DNA of 64,000 nucleotides from Bacteroidota bacterium (GCA_018829205.1 JAHJUE010000035.1:1-64000); one strand, 5' to 3'. Shown: positions 24,284-34,723, counted from the first letter of the stretch. Translations and numbers: made by a program. Notes: generated by a model from the sequence alone, not told the origin.

Positions 24284-24849
24284 TATCTAAGCAGATCATT
24301 ACCGCGCCGGCGGTAAGCTTTCGGTTTATTCAATATATCGGCAATAATTATTGAGTCTTTTACTGATTTTTTATTTTTTAGAATTCTTTTTAATGCAAGA
24401 GCTCTTTTATTAACAATTGTTCCGCTGCTGTTGTTATTCAAAATTAAAAAATCATAACGTTCTTTAGATACTACGGATTTATCATAATCAATTTTAGAAA
24501 GTTCGTCAAATCTTTTCTGTCTAGCTTTCATTTCCGAAATCTTCAAATTTTCTTTATCGGAAAAATCATCTTCCGGGTTCCATGAAGAATCCTGATAACC
24601 GTACCCGGTATTTTGAGCAGACGGTTCATCAAAAGGATCGGGGGATTTTGAATTATCCTTTTTCAGTCCGAAAATTTCCTGAAGCAGGTCAATCTCATTT
24701 TCCGGAACCCTTTTTCTTGCCGGAGCAGGGGAATCCGCGTTTCCGGTATTTTCACTTTCTACGCGTCCCTTTTTCTTTTTGCCGAACAAAGCATTTAATC
24801 CGCTTAAAACAAAAACAATAAGAATTATTATTTCAAATAAATTTTCCAT
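24283..24849 (-). CDS. Single-pass membrane protein, unknown, in floA-helicase operon
   Basis: 188 residues with one N-terminal transmembrane helix (about 5-20), a Pro/Ser/Asn-rich low-complexity region (30-100) and a charged helical C-terminus (105-188) with RALALKRILKNKKSVKDSII. There are no catalytic motifs. It overlaps by 1 nt (TAATG) both the FloA gene before it and the helicase gene after it, so translation is probably coupled. Its position next to floA suggests a membrane-domain partner, but that is inference. I do not recognise the family. Confidence 0.75.
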   Translation of the reverse strand: MENLFEIIILIVFVLSGLNALFGKKKKGRVESENTGNADSPAPARKRVPENEIDLLQEIFGLKKDNSKSPDPFDEPSAQNTGYGYQDSSWNPEDDFSDKENLKISEMKARQKRFDELSKIDYDKSVVSKERYDFLILNNNSSGTIVNKRALALKRILKNKKSVKDSIIIADILNKPKAYRRRGNDLLR

Positions 24850-25844
24850 TATTTATCTTCTTTTGTGTCTTTCGGATTTTCAGGTTTAGCTATTGAATTT
24901 CTCATATCTGTATCTGATTGAATATTTTTAAGATTATAATAATCCATAATTCCTAGATTTCCGCTTCTGAAAGCTTCCGCAATCGCTTTCGGAACTTCAG
25001 CCTCTGCTTCAACAACCTTCGCGTTCATTCTTACAACTTCCGCTTTCATTTCCTGTTCAAGAGCAACTGCCGCGGCTCTTCTTTCTTCGGCTTTCGCGCG
25101 CGCGACTTTTAAATCTGCTTCGGCCTGATCTGTCTGAAGAATAGCGCCGATATTTGTACCTACATCAACATCGGCTATATCAATTGACAAAATCTCAAAA
25201 GCTGTTCCGGCATCCAAACCTTTTGCTAATACGACCTTTGAAATTGAATCGGGATTTTCAAGCACTGCTTTGTGTGAAGCGCTTGAACCGATTGTAGAAA
25301 CAATACCTTCGCCGACTCTAGCAAGAATTGTCTGTTCGGTAGCTCCGCCCACAAGTCTTTCAATATTTGCGCGCACCGTAACCATGGCTGTAGCTTTTAA
25401 TTGAATACCGTCCTTTGCAACCGCCGCAACAAGGGGAGTCTGGATAACTTTAGGGAGCACCGACATTTTAACTGCTTCAAGCACATCTCTTCCGGCAAGA
25501 TCAATTGCCGCAGCTTTTTCAAAACTTAGATCCAAATTAGCTTTATTAGCTGAAATTAATGCTTGAATAACCTTAATTACGTTTCCGCCTGCTAAATAAT
25601 GAGCTTCAAGTTTACCGATATCCATAGGAATTCCGGCTTTTGAAGCGGTTATTTGACTTCTTACTATAACTACCGGCGGCACCTTTCTTAAGCGCATTCC
25701 TACTAAATCTTTAAAAATCTTAACTTTTACGCCGGAAAAGTAAGCTGTAATAAATAAATTAACCGGTATAAAATAGAAAAACAGAAGTAATATAAATATT
25801 GAGCCTATAATAATAAAAACGGATAATCCTGCTGCTGCATCCAT
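24849..25844 (-). CDS. floA: Flotillin-like protein FloA
   Basis: 331 residues, of the bacterial FloA (former UPF0365) type. It has an N-terminal membrane-inserted hairpin (about 5-32), the PHB/SPFH-like domain (35-210) with [18 protein letters not shown] and [24 protein letters not shown], then the flotillin Glu-Ala-rich coiled coil (235-300, [19 protein letters not shown]). It scaffolds functional membrane microdomains. Its usual partner NfeD is not adjacent. It is the first gene of the three-gene - strand operon. The 290-bp region to clpC (25845-26134) is the divergent promoter region; a TTGACA lies at 25943, but no well-spaced -10 was found. Confidence 0.94.
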   Translation of the reverse strand: MDAAAGLSVFIIIGSIFILLLFFYFIPVNLFITAYFSGVKVKIFKDLVGMRLRKVPPVVIVRSQITASKAGIPMDIGKLEAHYLAGGNVIKVIQALISANKANLDLSFEKAAAIDLAGRDVLEAVKMSVLPKVIQTPLVAAVAKDGIQLKATAMVTVRANIERLVGGATEQTILARVGEGIVSTIGSSASHKAVLENPDSISKVVLAKGLDAGTAFEILSIDIADVDVGTNIGAILQTDQAEADLKVARAKAEERRAAAVALEQEMKAEVVRMNAKVVEAEAEVPKAIAEAFRSGNLGIMDYYNLKNIQSDTDMRNSIAKPENPKDTKEDK

Positions 25845-26134
25845 GGTTTTCTCCCAAAAAATAAATAAATATGAGTCTTTTAATAAGTTTCAAATTAAAG
25901 ATTAAAAAAGACTATTACAATCAAATTGTTAATTTGATTTATTTGACAATTATTTTACATTGTGTCTGAATATAAATTTTTAATATTGCTTTAAGTAAAA
26001 GTAGAAACTACTTTATTTTACAAATATTTAGGCATTTTATTCGTCTTGATTACAGAAGTGCCTTTATATATATTTATTGAAACAAATTATGCATATTCTG
26101 TGTTTACGAAAGAAATTATAAGAAGGAGTAAATA

Positions 26135-28663
26135 ATGGACGGAAATTTTTCAGAAAGAGTCCAAGAAGTTATAAGATTAAGCCGTGAAGAAGCTTTAAGA
26201 TTAGGTCACGATTATATTGGAACAGAACACCTTTTGCTGGGAATTATAAGAGAAGGCCAGGGTGTGGCCGTAACTATTCTCCGCAACCTGGATTGTGATT
26301 TGATAAAGCTTAAAAAGGCGATTGAAGATACCGTGCGTACTTCGGGCGGTACATTAACTATTGGAAATATACCTCTTACAAAACAAGCGGAAAAAGTATT
26401 AAAGATTACCCAAATAGAATCAAAGATTTATAAATCGGATGTTATCGGAACCGAGCATATTCTTCTTTCATTGTTAAGGGATGAAGATAATATAGCGACA
26501 CAAATTCTTCACCAGTTTAATGTTACTTATGAAAGCGCTCGCGCCGAATTAAATAATATTTTAAGCAGCAAGTCCTCGGGCGAAAAACCTAAAATGAAGG
26601 TTCCGCAGCCTAAAAAAGTGGAAAAAACAAAAACTCCCGTTTTAGATAATTTCGGGCGCGATTTGACTAAACTTGCAATTGACGATAAACTTGATCCTGT
26701 AATCGGAAGAGAAAAAGAGATAGAAAGAGTTGCGCAAGTTCTTTCAAGAAGAAAGAAAAACAATCCCGTTTTAATCGGCGAACCCGGAGTCGGTAAAACT
26801 GCTATTGCCGAAGGACTGGCGCTTAGAATTATTAATAGGAAGGTGCCGAGAATTCTTCAGGAAAAAAGAGTAGTTACTCTTGATCTTGCCGGACTTGTTG
26901 CAGGCACTAAATACCGCGGACAGTTCGAAGAAAGAATGAAAGCATTAATGAATGAACTTGAAAAAGCCGAAGACGTTATTCTGTTTATTGACGAACTTCA
27001 TACAATCGTAGGAGCGGGAGGAGCTTCGGGATCTCTCGACGCTTCGAATATGTTTAAACCCGCTTTAGCCCGCGGCGATATTCAATGCATCGGCGCTACA
27101 ACTCTTGATGAATACAGGAAATTCGTTGAAACCGACGGCGCTTTGGATAGAAGATTCCAGAAAGTAATGGTCGATCCTCCTTCGGTGGATGAGACAATTA
27201 AAATTCTTGAATATATTAAATTCAAATACGAGGAACATCATCATGTGAAATATACTAATGAAGCAATCGAAGCATCGGTTAAGCTGAGCAATAGATATAT
27301 AACCGACAGGCACTTCCCCGATAAAGCTATTGATGTTCTGGACGAAGCCGGTTCACGAGTACATATGGGAAATTTTAATGTGTCCGAGGAAATATTAAAA
27401 CTCGAAGAAGAAATAGAAAACGTAAAGAAAGAAAAAATTCAGGTCGTAAAACAGCAGGATTATGAAGAAGCGGCTAGATTAAGAGATAAGGAGCGCACGC
27501 TGCAGTCAGATCTTGAAATAGCCAAACGCGAATGGGAAAGAGAAACCCAGGATGTTGTTTATGACGTAACCGAAGAAGATATTGCTACCGTTGTCGCGAT
27601 GATGACGGGAATTCCTGTAACAAGAGTTGTTCAGGCCGAATCAGAAAAATTAATGAAAATGGGTGAAGCCTTAACAGCAAAAATTGTAGGACAGGATGAA
27701 GCCGTAAGCAAACTTACAAAAGCAATACGCAGAACCCGCGCGGGATTAAAAAACCCTAATAAACCAATAGGAAGTTTTATCTTTTTAGGCCCTACGGGCG
27801 TCGGTAAAACCGAACTTGCAAAAGTTCTGGCGAGATATTTATTTGACTCGGAAGACGCGCTTATAAGAATTGATATGAGCGAGTACATGGAGAAATACGC
27901 CGTATCAAGATTAGTAGGAGCTCCTCCGGGATACGTTGGATACGAAGAGGGCGGACAGCTTACCGAAAAAGTAAGACGTAAACCTTATTCGGTTGTATTA
28001 TTCGATGAAATTGAAAAAGCGCATCCTGATGTGTTTAATATTCTGCTTCAGGTGCTTGACGACGGACAATTAACCGACAGTCTCGGCCGCAGAGTTGATT
28101 TCAAAAATACAATTATTATTATGACCTCGAACGTAGGAACTAAAGAAATTAAATCAACAGGCGGATTCGGATTCGGCGGTGAAAACAGTTCGGATAAATA
28201 TGAACATTTAAAAAGCACCGTGGAAGACGCGCTTAAACGTCTTTTTAATCCTGAGTTCTTAAATAGAATTGATGAAACAATTGTATTCAGAAATCTTGAT
28301 CTGAATGATATCAAACAGATTATTAATATCGAAATGCGGGATTTAATTACCAATATTAAAGAAAACAAAATGACGATCGAATTGGATGAAACAGCTCACG
28401 AATTTCTTGCAACAAAAGGATTTGATGAGAAATACGGAGCGCGTCCTTTAAGAAGAGCTATTCAGAAATATGTTGAAGATCCGCTTGCGGAAGAATTACT
28501 GCTCGGGCATTTTAAAGAAGGCAATAAAATTTTAGTTAAGCACAAACTTGATACCGAAGAAATATATTTCGTGCTTGATGAGAAAATTGAGAAAGCCGAA
28601 GCGGCGCCTGCGGCAGACGCTCATCCGGAAGACTCATCCGATGCCAAACATTCGGACGAATAA
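26135..28663 (+). CDS. clpC: ATP-dependent Clp protease ATP-binding subunit ClpC
   Basis: 842 residues of the ClpC class of Hsp100 unfoldases. Two N-terminal Clp repeats (about 2-145, [29 protein letters not shown]), an AAA module D1 with Walker A GEPGVGKT at about 215, the UVR/M-domain coiled coil (about 420-470, [12 protein letters not shown]), AAA module D2 with Walker [10 protein letters not shown] at about 552, and a C-terminal D2-small domain. A GFGGE loop after about residue 680 ([11 protein letters not shown]) matches the ClpP-docking region. It feeds regulatory and misfolded proteins to ClpP, which is not in the window. AGAAGGAG precedes the ATG. The short C-terminal Asp/Ser/Ala-rich tail is extra. 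Confidence 0.97.
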   Translation: MDGNFSERVQEVIRLSREEALRLGHDYIGTEHLLLGIIREGQGVAVTILRNLDCDLIKLKKAIEDTVRTSGGTLTIGNIPLTKQAEKVLKITQIESKIYKSDVIGTEHILLSLLRDEDNIATQILHQFNVTYESARAELNNILSSKSSGEKPKMKVPQPKKVEKTKTPVLDNFGRDLTKLAIDDKLDPVIGREKEIERVAQVLSRRKKNNPVLIGEPGVGKTAIAEGLALRIINRKVPRILQEKRVVTLDLAGLVAGTKYRGQFEERMKALMNELEKAEDVILFIDELHTIVGAGGASGSLDASNMFKPALARGDIQCIGATTLDEYRKFVETDGALDRRFQKVMVDPPSVDETIKILEYIKFKYEEHHHVKYTNEAIEASVKLSNRYITDRHFPDKAIDVLDEAGSRVHMGNFNVSEEILKLEEEIENVKKEKIQVVKQQDYEEAARLRDKERTLQSDLEIAKREWERETQDVVYDVTEEDIATVVAMMTGIPVTRVVQAESEKLMKMGEALTAKIVGQDEAVSKLTKAIRRTRAGLKNPNKPIGSFIFLGPTGVGKTELAKVLARYLFDSEDALIRIDMSEYMEKYAVSRLVGAPPGYVGYEEGGQLTEKVRRKPYSVVLFDEIEKAHPDVFNILLQVLDDGQLTDSLGRRVDFKNTIIIMTSNVGTKEIKSTGGFGFGGENSSDKYEHLKSTVEDALKRLFNPEFLNRIDETIVFRNLDLNDIKQIINIEMRDLITNIKENKMTIELDETAHEFLATKGFDEKYGARPLRRAIQKYVEDPLAEELLLGHFKEGNKILVKHKLDTEEIYFVLDEKIEKAEAAPAADAHPEDSSDAKHSDE

Positions 28664-28681
28664 ATAGAAAGGATAAAGATT

Positions 28682-28954
28682 ATTTTACCTCCCGAAACAA
28701 TCAAAAATAAACTGAAAGAATTAAACGGATGGAGTTATGAAAATAACTCCATCCATAAAGAATATGTGCTGGCCGACTTTTCGTCTGTTCTTGCTTTTAC
28801 AGTTAAAGTAGGAATAGAATCCGAAAAAATGGATCATCATCCAGATATATTTATTCATTCATGGAATAAATGTAAAATTATCATTTCAACTCACAGTCAG
28901 GGCGGTGTAACCGAAAAAGATATAAGCCTTGCTCACGCTATCGAAAAGGTATAA
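28682..28954 (+). CDS. Pterin-4a-carbinolamine dehydratase (PCD/DCoH) with apparent ATT start
   Basis: About 90 residues. It dehydrates 4a-hydroxytetrahydrobiopterin; relatives also serve in folate or Moco-related pterin metabolism. Family features: LKELNGWSYENNSIHKEY, MDHHPDIFIHSWNKCKII and STHSQGGVTEKDISLAHAI, which hold the catalytic His-His...His. The frame is continuous with the clpC stop, and no ATG, GTG or TTG precedes GTG at 28766, which would remove the first helix and strand. AAAGGA (28668-28673) is 8 nt before ATT at 28682 (5 nt before the preceding ATT), so a rare ATT initiation is the best fit. It is 18 nt after clpC and probably co-transcribed. Confidence 0.82.
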   Translation: MLPPETIKNKLKELNGWSYENNSIHKEYVLADFSSVLAFTVKVGIESEKMDHHPDIFIHSWNKCKIIISTHSQGGVTEKDISLAHAIEKV

Positions 28955-29053
28955 TGTTTTTTAAAAAATCTTAAAGTTTTCTTCAAATCAAAAGGCATTT
29001 CTCTATTTTTAAGATTAAATTTAACAGTCGAAAAATATTATTTAAGGGGTTAA

Positions 29054-30319
29054 ATGAAGCTATTTCTAATATTGATTTTATTATCATGTTCAATTTTCGG
29101 ACAAATAAAATTTGACGATTATTTTTTAAGTAAAACATTAAGAGTTGACTATTTCCATTCCGGCAATAAAACAGAAGAATGGATGACTTATTCAAAACTT
29201 ATTGAAGAACCTTATTGGGGAGGTTCTAGGATTAATCTGGTTGATACGCTAAACCTCGGCAATTTTATGGTAAAAGTGTTTGACGCTACGTCGGGAACAT
29301 TGATTTATTCAAGAGGATTTTCTTCCTTGTTTCAGGAATGGCAGACAACCGATGAAGCCAAAAAAGTAAATAAAACATTTCCGGAAAGCGTGATAATCCC
29401 TTTTCCTAAAAACAAAATTAAATTGCAAATTGACGGCAGGGACGATAAAAACAATTTTGTTAAAATATGGGAATATGATATTGATCCTACAAGTTATTTT
29501 ATTTCAAAAGAAATGAAACATAAATTTCCTAATATGAAAATTCATTACTCCGGCGATCCCGCTGTTAACTATGATATAGTTCTGCTTGCCGAAGGATATA
29601 CAAATGATGAGATGGAAGATTTTATAGAATCATGTAATTTTTACGGCGAAGCCTTGTTTAAGTATGAGCCGTTTAAAGAGTATAAAGATAAAATTAATAT
29701 TTGGGCGGTGCTTTCGCCTTCCAAAGAATCAGGTTCCGATATTCCGGCAGATTCAGTTTGGGTAAACACAATTATGAATTCATCCTATTATACCTTCAAC
29801 AGCGAAAGATATGTAATGGTTGAGGATTTTCAGGGTGTTAGAGATATTGCCGCAAACGCGCCTTATGACCAAATTTATATTTTAGCGAATAATGATAAGT
29901 ACGGCGGCGGGGCTATTTATAACTTTTACTCAATTACCGCAATTAAAAACGCCGCGGGAGAAAAAGTTTTTATTCATGAATTGGGACACGGATTAGTCGG
30001 ACTGGCCGATGAATACGTTGATAAATATACTTATAACGAATATTACAAACTTGACGTCGAACCATGGGAACCTAATATTACCACGCTGGTTAACTTCGAC
30101 GAAAAATGGAAATATTTATTGGACGAAGATGTGCCGGTTCCAACGCCAAATGAAGAAAGGTATAAATCAAGATTAGGTGTTTTTGAGGGGGGCGGGTATG
30201 TAGCAAAAGGTGTTTACAGACCTACATTCGACAGTATTATGAATACTCTTGCTTCGGGAAAGTTTAATTTACCTTCGCTGCTTGCAATTAAAAAAGTTTT
30301 GGACTTTTATTCAAAGTAG
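29054..30319 (+). CDS. Secreted peptidase M64 (IgA peptidase-like metalloprotease)
   Basis: 421 residues. A signal peptide (1-17, ending in IFGQ) is followed by an N-terminal beta domain (18-150) and the M64 catalytic domain, with YDIVLLAEGYTNDEM near 175 and the zinc motif HELGHGLVGLADEY near 302-315. The third ligand probably lies in LADEY. Relatives cleave host or environmental proteins; the substrate is unknown. No T9SS sorting domain is present at the C-terminus (it ends KKVLDFYSK), so it is likely periplasmic. AAGGGG precedes the ATG by 6 nt. The DUF4032 gene begins 5 nt after its stop. Confidence 0.9.
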   Translation: MKLFLILILLSCSIFGQIKFDDYFLSKTLRVDYFHSGNKTEEWMTYSKLIEEPYWGGSRINLVDTLNLGNFMVKVFDATSGTLIYSRGFSSLFQEWQTTDEAKKVNKTFPESVIIPFPKNKIKLQIDGRDDKNNFVKIWEYDIDPTSYFISKEMKHKFPNMKIHYSGDPAVNYDIVLLAEGYTNDEMEDFIESCNFYGEALFKYEPFKEYKDKINIWAVLSPSKESGSDIPADSVWVNTIMNSSYYTFNSERYVMVEDFQGVRDIAANAPYDQIYILANNDKYGGGAIYNFYSITAIKNAAGEKVFIHELGHGLVGLADEYVDKYTYNEYYKLDVEPWEPNITTLVNFDEKWKYLLDEDVPVPTPNEERYKSRLGVFEGGGYVAKGVYRPTFDSIMNTLASGKFNLPSLLAIKKVLDFYSK

Positions 30320-30324
30320 AATTT

Positions 30325-31554
30325 ATGACTGATGAAAATATTGTATATAATTTGTTCCGCCCCTATCAGGAAGAATTGATGGGTCTGCCGTGGGATAAAC
30401 CTTTATCGAAATGGAATAATAAATCGGTTGAATTTATTGACGTTAGAAAAGGTAAATCAAAACATGCGGTTAAATTTATAAGAACAAGGAGTTACTCATT
30501 CGCGGTAAAACAGACCTCTCCAATTAACGCTTATTTTGAAGTCGATACATATAACAAACTTCTGGAAATGGGAATTCATACATTAATTCCCGCCGGTTAT
30601 GTAATTTATCAAAACGAGCTATTCGCTTCAAAAGAATACTCGGCCGCAGATAAGAATAAAAGAAAAGAACACGCGTTTATTGTCACAGTATTAAACCACC
30701 GAACAATTCCGCATTCAATATTATTTAAATGGGATTTTTCCGAAAGAAACAGGCAGACAATTTATAAATCTATCGCGGAACTACTAGCCCAACTTCATTT
30801 TAATAATATTTTTTGGGGCGATGCCTCGCTAACAAATAACTTAATTAAGTTTGTTAAAGAGAGAGACGAAAAAGGTAATACAAGAACAAAATTGAAAGCA
30901 TTTTTGTCGGATGCGGAAACTGTTAAAATTCTCCCGGAAATATCGAAAGATCTTTTATCCGAGGATATAAGTCATTTCTATCAATCGCTTGAACAATATA
31001 ATAATACATACCTTAAAGAGGATTTAAATAGAACCGGGATATCTATCACGGACGATAAAAAATATTTTAAAGAGCAATACGACGAGCATTATTCACTTCT
31101 TAAAACTATAAAAGAATTTGAGGAAAATACGGGGCTTAATGTACATAAACATTTCTTCGAGGTAAACGATAAGTATTCTTTGGATTCGATATACAAACAA
31201 ATTGAAGAACATAAATGGTACTTAAGCGAAAAGCAAGGGACAGAAGTTACGATTCAGAAATCGGCGGATAACTGGATTAAAAATGTTTATAGACCAATTA
31301 TAAAAGAATTCGAAGAATCTAAAATTTCCGATTTCTTTCCGCATACTAATTCCGTAAGTTTATACGTTCAAATAATGGCCCACAAATATTACCTTAGTCT
31401 TGAGAACGGGGTTGATGTTGGAATAAGTAAATCAATTAGAAGTTATTTAGAAAAGTATTCAACAGCTGATTATAATACCGATAAGCCGGAAAATGTTTTA
31501 CAGCTATTGATAAAAAGAATCTTAAATATTTTCCCAGTTAATCACAAAGTATAA
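30325..31554 (+). CDS. DUF4032 kinase-like protein
   Basis: 409 residues. The N-terminal 200 residues follow a protein-kinase or lipopolysaccharide-kinase-like layout: VKFIRTRSYSFAVKQ as the nucleotide-binding lysine strand, AELLAQLHFNNIFWGDASLTNNLI as the catalytic loop with Asp in WGD, and AFLSDAETV as a DFG-like Asp. The C-terminal half carries two repeats of HKWYLSE-like and HKYYLSLENG-like segments typical of DUF4032. Substrates are not known. It lies 5 nt after the M64 gene and 4 nt before the SpoIIE phosphatase gene, so the three probably form one operon. A kinase-like/phosphatase pair hints at a signalling switch. Confidence 0.8.
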   Translation: MTDENIVYNLFRPYQEELMGLPWDKPLSKWNNKSVEFIDVRKGKSKHAVKFIRTRSYSFAVKQTSPINAYFEVDTYNKLLEMGIHTLIPAGYVIYQNELFASKEYSAADKNKRKEHAFIVTVLNHRTIPHSILFKWDFSERNRQTIYKSIAELLAQLHFNNIFWGDASLTNNLIKFVKERDEKGNTRTKLKAFLSDAETVKILPEISKDLLSEDISHFYQSLEQYNNTYLKEDLNRTGISITDDKKYFKEQYDEHYSLLKTIKEFEENTGLNVHKHFFEVNDKYSLDSIYKQIEEHKWYLSEKQGTEVTIQKSADNWIKNVYRPIIKEFEESKISDFFPHTNSVSLYVQIMAHKYYLSLENGVDVGISKSIRSYLEKYSTADYNTDKPENVLQLLIKRILNIFPVNHKV

Positions 31555-31558
31555 AATT

Positions 31559-32794
31559 ATGGAACAAAGAAAAGTATTAAAAATTATAGAATCGTTAGCA
31601 TCAAAACCTTTAATATCATTCAGAGAATTGCTAAGTGAAGTCGTTACCGAAATTGTAAATAATGATCAAATAAATGTTACCGGCGGAAGAGTATGGAAAC
31701 TTGACGCCGAGAATAAAGGATATAGACTTTTATTCCAGACAGGCAACCTTCAGAGAATTGAAGATAATTTTCTTCTGCCGCTTATAGAAAATCCTATTTT
31801 TGAGGTTCTCACACGCGAAAGAACTATTCTTGCCGACGAGACAAACGAGGAGTTAATCAAACGCGGCATTTTTAAATACAGCGCTTCAGGTGTAGGTAAT
31901 AAAACTAAAGTTGACGGTAAGAATTTCTATCAATATCTTTTGGCGGTTAACAGCGATTTAATTGACGATGAATTAAGATATACGTTAAATATCGTTGCTA
32001 CTGTTTTAACCCAAAAACTTAAAGAAAGAAATTTATCGGTAAAACAGAAAACTCTTGTCGCAGATATTGATAAAGCTAAAGCGCTTATAAAAAGTATTCT
32101 CCCGGAGCATGAATATTCATTCCACGGATATGATTTATTCGGAATTACGCTGCCGGCAGAATATTTAGCGGGAGATTTTTTTGATTATGTAAAAATTGGG
32201 AATAACGAAGAAAGATTAGGCATTGTTGTCGGAGACGCCGCGTCAAAAGGTTTAAGCGCAGCGGCCGAAGCAATGTATATTTCCGGGGCCGTAAGAATGG
32301 CCAGCATTTTCCAGATTAAAATATCACCTTTTATGTACAGGGTTAATCAGCTTGTTAATAAAATATTCAGCGACGACAGGTTCTGCTCTTTATTTTACGG
32401 TGAAATCTCCGCTGATAAAAAAGGATTATTTTTATACGCAAACGCCGGGCATAATCCACCTATATTTATAAGCAGCAAGGATAAAAAAATATCCTATCTT
32501 GAAGCTACAGGCCCGCTGCTAGGTCCGGCCCCTAATTCCAAATTTGAAACAGACAGCATAAATTTTTCCAAAGGCGATGTGCTTTTAATTTATTCGGACG
32601 GTATAACAGAAGCGGCCAACGATAAATTTGAATTTTTTGAAGAGCAGAGACTCGAAAAACTTCTTATCGATAATATTGATCTATCTCCCCGCGAAATTGT
32701 ATATAAAATATTAGAGAGTGTAAATACATTCTCAACCGATAACAGTAAATATCAGGATGATAAAACCTTGGTAGTAGTAAAACGTAAAGGATAA
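31559..32794 (+). CDS. GAF-like plus SpoIIE/PP2C serine phosphatase (RsbU-type)
   Basis: 411 residues. A GAF-like sensor (about 20-165) leads through a short coil to a PP2C/SpoIIE domain (about 195-410): GYDLFGITLPAEYLAGDFFD (metal Asp), LGIVVGDAASKGLSAAAEA, YANAGHNPPIF and DVLLIYSDGITEAAN...QDDKTLVVVKRK. It would dephosphorylate an anti-sigma-antagonist (STAS) protein in a partner-switch circuit. A STAS protein is encoded at 36689 and could be its substrate; this is inference. It is embedded in a tight + strand run with DUF4032 upstream (4 nt) and the Fe-S protein downstream (6 nt). Confidence 0.92.
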   Translation: MEQRKVLKIIESLASKPLISFRELLSEVVTEIVNNDQINVTGGRVWKLDAENKGYRLLFQTGNLQRIEDNFLLPLIENPIFEVLTRERTILADETNEELIKRGIFKYSASGVGNKTKVDGKNFYQYLLAVNSDLIDDELRYTLNIVATVLTQKLKERNLSVKQKTLVADIDKAKALIKSILPEHEYSFHGYDLFGITLPAEYLAGDFFDYVKIGNNEERLGIVVGDAASKGLSAAAEAMYISGAVRMASIFQIKISPFMYRVNQLVNKIFSDDRFCSLFYGEISADKKGLFLYANAGHNPPIFISSKDKKISYLEATGPLLGPAPNSKFETDSINFSKGDVLLIYSDGITEAANDKFEFFEEQRLEKLLIDNIDLSPREIVYKILESVNTFSTDNSKYQDDKTLVVVKRKG

Positions 32795-32800
32795 GAATTA

Positions 32801-34117
32801 ATGTCGTTATCTAAAAAAATATTTGATGCAGGAGTTGTTGGAGCCGGAGGCGCCGGATTCCCGACACATATTAAAGCTAATTCAAAAGTAGAGTTTGTGC
32901 TTGCCAACGGGGCCGAATGCGAGCCTCTTCTTCATAAAGATTATGAAATAATGGTTAATTTCGCGCCGCAGATTATTGACGGTATGGAATTGATGATTAA
33001 AAATACTTCCGCTAAAAAAGGAATATTCGGAATTAAAACCAAGAATACCGGTGCAATTGAAGCTGTTGAAAAAAATCTAAATAACAGAAATATTGAAATG
33101 AGTTTTCTCGGTGATTTTTATCCGTCCGGGGACGAGTATGAGCTAGTTTATCACGCGACAAATAGATTAATTCCTCCTCACGGATTACCTTTAGATGTAG
33201 GATGTGTAGTAAATAACGTTGAAACATTTTATAATGTGGCGAACGCCGTAAACGGAATTCCGGTAACTCATAAATTTATATGTGTCGCAGGATGCGTAAA
33301 AACCCCTTCAACTTTTTGGGTGCCTGTAGGTACATCAATTGAGGATGTACTTAAATTCGCGGGCGGAACAACAATAAAGGATTACGGCATATTCGTAAGC
33401 GGTCTGCTTATGGGAAAATTAACTTATGATATTTCCGAACCGGTTACAAAAACAACAGGCGGGTTAATAGTACTTCCCAAAGATCATTACTTAATAGACA
33501 GAAGCGACAGGCCTATTCAGGATATGAACAGGATCGGTAAATCGGCATGCGATCAATGTTCATACTGCACTGAATTTTGTCCCCGTTATTTATTAGGCTA
33601 CGACGTTCAGCCTCATAAGGTTATGCGTTCGTTGGTATTCTCGACAACCGGAGAAGCTGTTTGGAATCAATACGCTGATTTGTGCTGTTCGTGCGGTTTG
33701 TGTTCTTTGTACGCGTGTCCCGAGGACTTATATCCCAGAGAAGCGTGCAATCAAGGCAAAGCGGAATTAAAAAAACAGGGTAAACGTTATGAACAGTCTA
33801 AACCTGTAAAAGTTCATCCTATAAAAGAGGGAAGAAGAGTACCGCTTAGACAATTAATGAAACGCATGAATGTTCTTCAATATGAAACAAAAACTCCGTT
33901 TATAAAAAATGAATTAAATCCATCTGCCGTAAAAATTAATTTAAAACAACATGTTGGATCCCCGGCATTTTCTGTCGTTAAGATTGGGGATTATGTGAAA
34001 AAAGGAGATTTAATTGGTGATCTGCATGAAGGAGAATTAGGCGCGAAAGTTCACGCTTCGGTAAACGGTCAGGTTACCCATGTTTCGGATGAGTTTATAC
34101 GCATTTCAGCAAATTAA
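32801..34117 (+). CDS. PduS/RnfC-like Fe-S flavoprotein
   Basis: 438 residues. The N-terminal RnfC/NuoF-like domain starts GVVGAGGAGFPTHIK (NADH/FMN-binding glycine loop, residues 10-24). An SLBB region follows (about 165-225, VPVGTSIEDVLKFAGG). Two 4Fe-4S motifs follow: CDQCSYCTEFCPRYL near 250 and CCSCGLCSLYACPEDLY near 300. The C-terminus (about 365-438) has a barrel-sandwich domain. This architecture is PduS, an NADH-dependent cobalamin reductase of microcompartments. It stands 30 nt before a PduT-like shell gene, supporting a microcompartment electron-transfer role. Alternatively it is an RnfC-like subunit, but no rnf genes are nearby. Confidence 0.87.
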   Translation: MSLSKKIFDAGVVGAGGAGFPTHIKANSKVEFVLANGAECEPLLHKDYEIMVNFAPQIIDGMELMIKNTSAKKGIFGIKTKNTGAIEAVEKNLNNRNIEMSFLGDFYPSGDEYELVYHATNRLIPPHGLPLDVGCVVNNVETFYNVANAVNGIPVTHKFICVAGCVKTPSTFWVPVGTSIEDVLKFAGGTTIKDYGIFVSGLLMGKLTYDISEPVTKTTGGLIVLPKDHYLIDRSDRPIQDMNRIGKSACDQCSYCTEFCPRYLLGYDVQPHKVMRSLVFSTTGEAVWNQYADLCCSCGLCSLYACPEDLYPREACNQGKAELKKQGKRYEQSKPVKVHPIKEGRRVPLRQLMKRMNVLQYETKTPFIKNELNPSAVKINLKQHVGSPAFSVVKIGDYVKKGDLIGDLHEGELGAKVHASVNGQVTHVSDEFIRISAN

Positions 34118-34147
34118 TATAAAGAGTATAATTAGGAAGGATTTAAA

Positions 34148-34699
34148 ATGGCAATGAATTCACTTGGATTAATAGAAATGACAAGTATAGCCGCGGGAAT
34201 GCAGGCGGCGGATATAATGCTGAAAACAGCTAATGTTGAACTAGTTTTATCAAGAACAATCTGTTCGGGTAAATATATGGTTCTTATCGGCGGCGATGTT
34301 GCCGAAGTTCAGTCGGCGGTTGACGCGGCGGCAAGTCAAATTGATTTTGCGATTATAGATACATTTGTTATAGCGAATGTTCATCCGGATATTTTCCCCG
34401 CGCTTTCAGGCCATTCCGATGTAGGAGAATTGGAAGCATTAGGAATACTCGAATCATTTTCGGTCGCATCATTAATTGAAGGAGCCGATGCGGCTGTCAA
34501 ATCCGCAAATGTTCGTATTATTGAAATCCGTTTAGCGATGGCCTTGGGCGGCAAAGCATTCTGCACAATTACAGGGGAAGTATCCGCTGTTCGAAGCGCG
34601 ATTGATTCAGGCGCACTTGTAATTTCGGAAAAAGGACTGCTTGTGAATAAAGTTGTAATCGCTCAGCCGAGAAAAGAATTATTAAGTGAAATGATCTAA
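34148..34699 (+). CDS. Tandem-BMC microcompartment shell protein (BMC-T, PduT-like)
   Basis: 183 residues made of two BMC domains, about 4-88 (LGLIEMTSIAAGMQAADIML) and 96-180 (ELEALGILESFSVASLIEGADAA). Such proteins form trimeric shell tiles with a pseudohexameric outline. The first domain has VLSRTICSGKYMVLIGGDV, with the Cys that in PduT ligates a 4Fe-4S cluster at the three-fold pore. Next to a PduS-like reductase this suggests electron transfer across a shell. No other shell protein or enzymatic core is in the window, so it would be a satellite locus. The ribosome-binding site is AGGAAGG. A strong terminator follows the gene. Confidence 0.92.
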   Translation: MAMNSLGLIEMTSIAAGMQAADIMLKTANVELVLSRTICSGKYMVLIGGDVAEVQSAVDAAASQIDFAIIDTFVIANVHPDIFPALSGHSDVGELEALGILESFSVASLIEGADAAVKSANVRIIEIRLAMALGGKAFCTITGEVSAVRSAIDSGALVISEKGLLVNKVVIAQPRKELLSEMI

Positions 34700-34723
34700 A
34701 ATATTTTATTTATATATCTAGTT

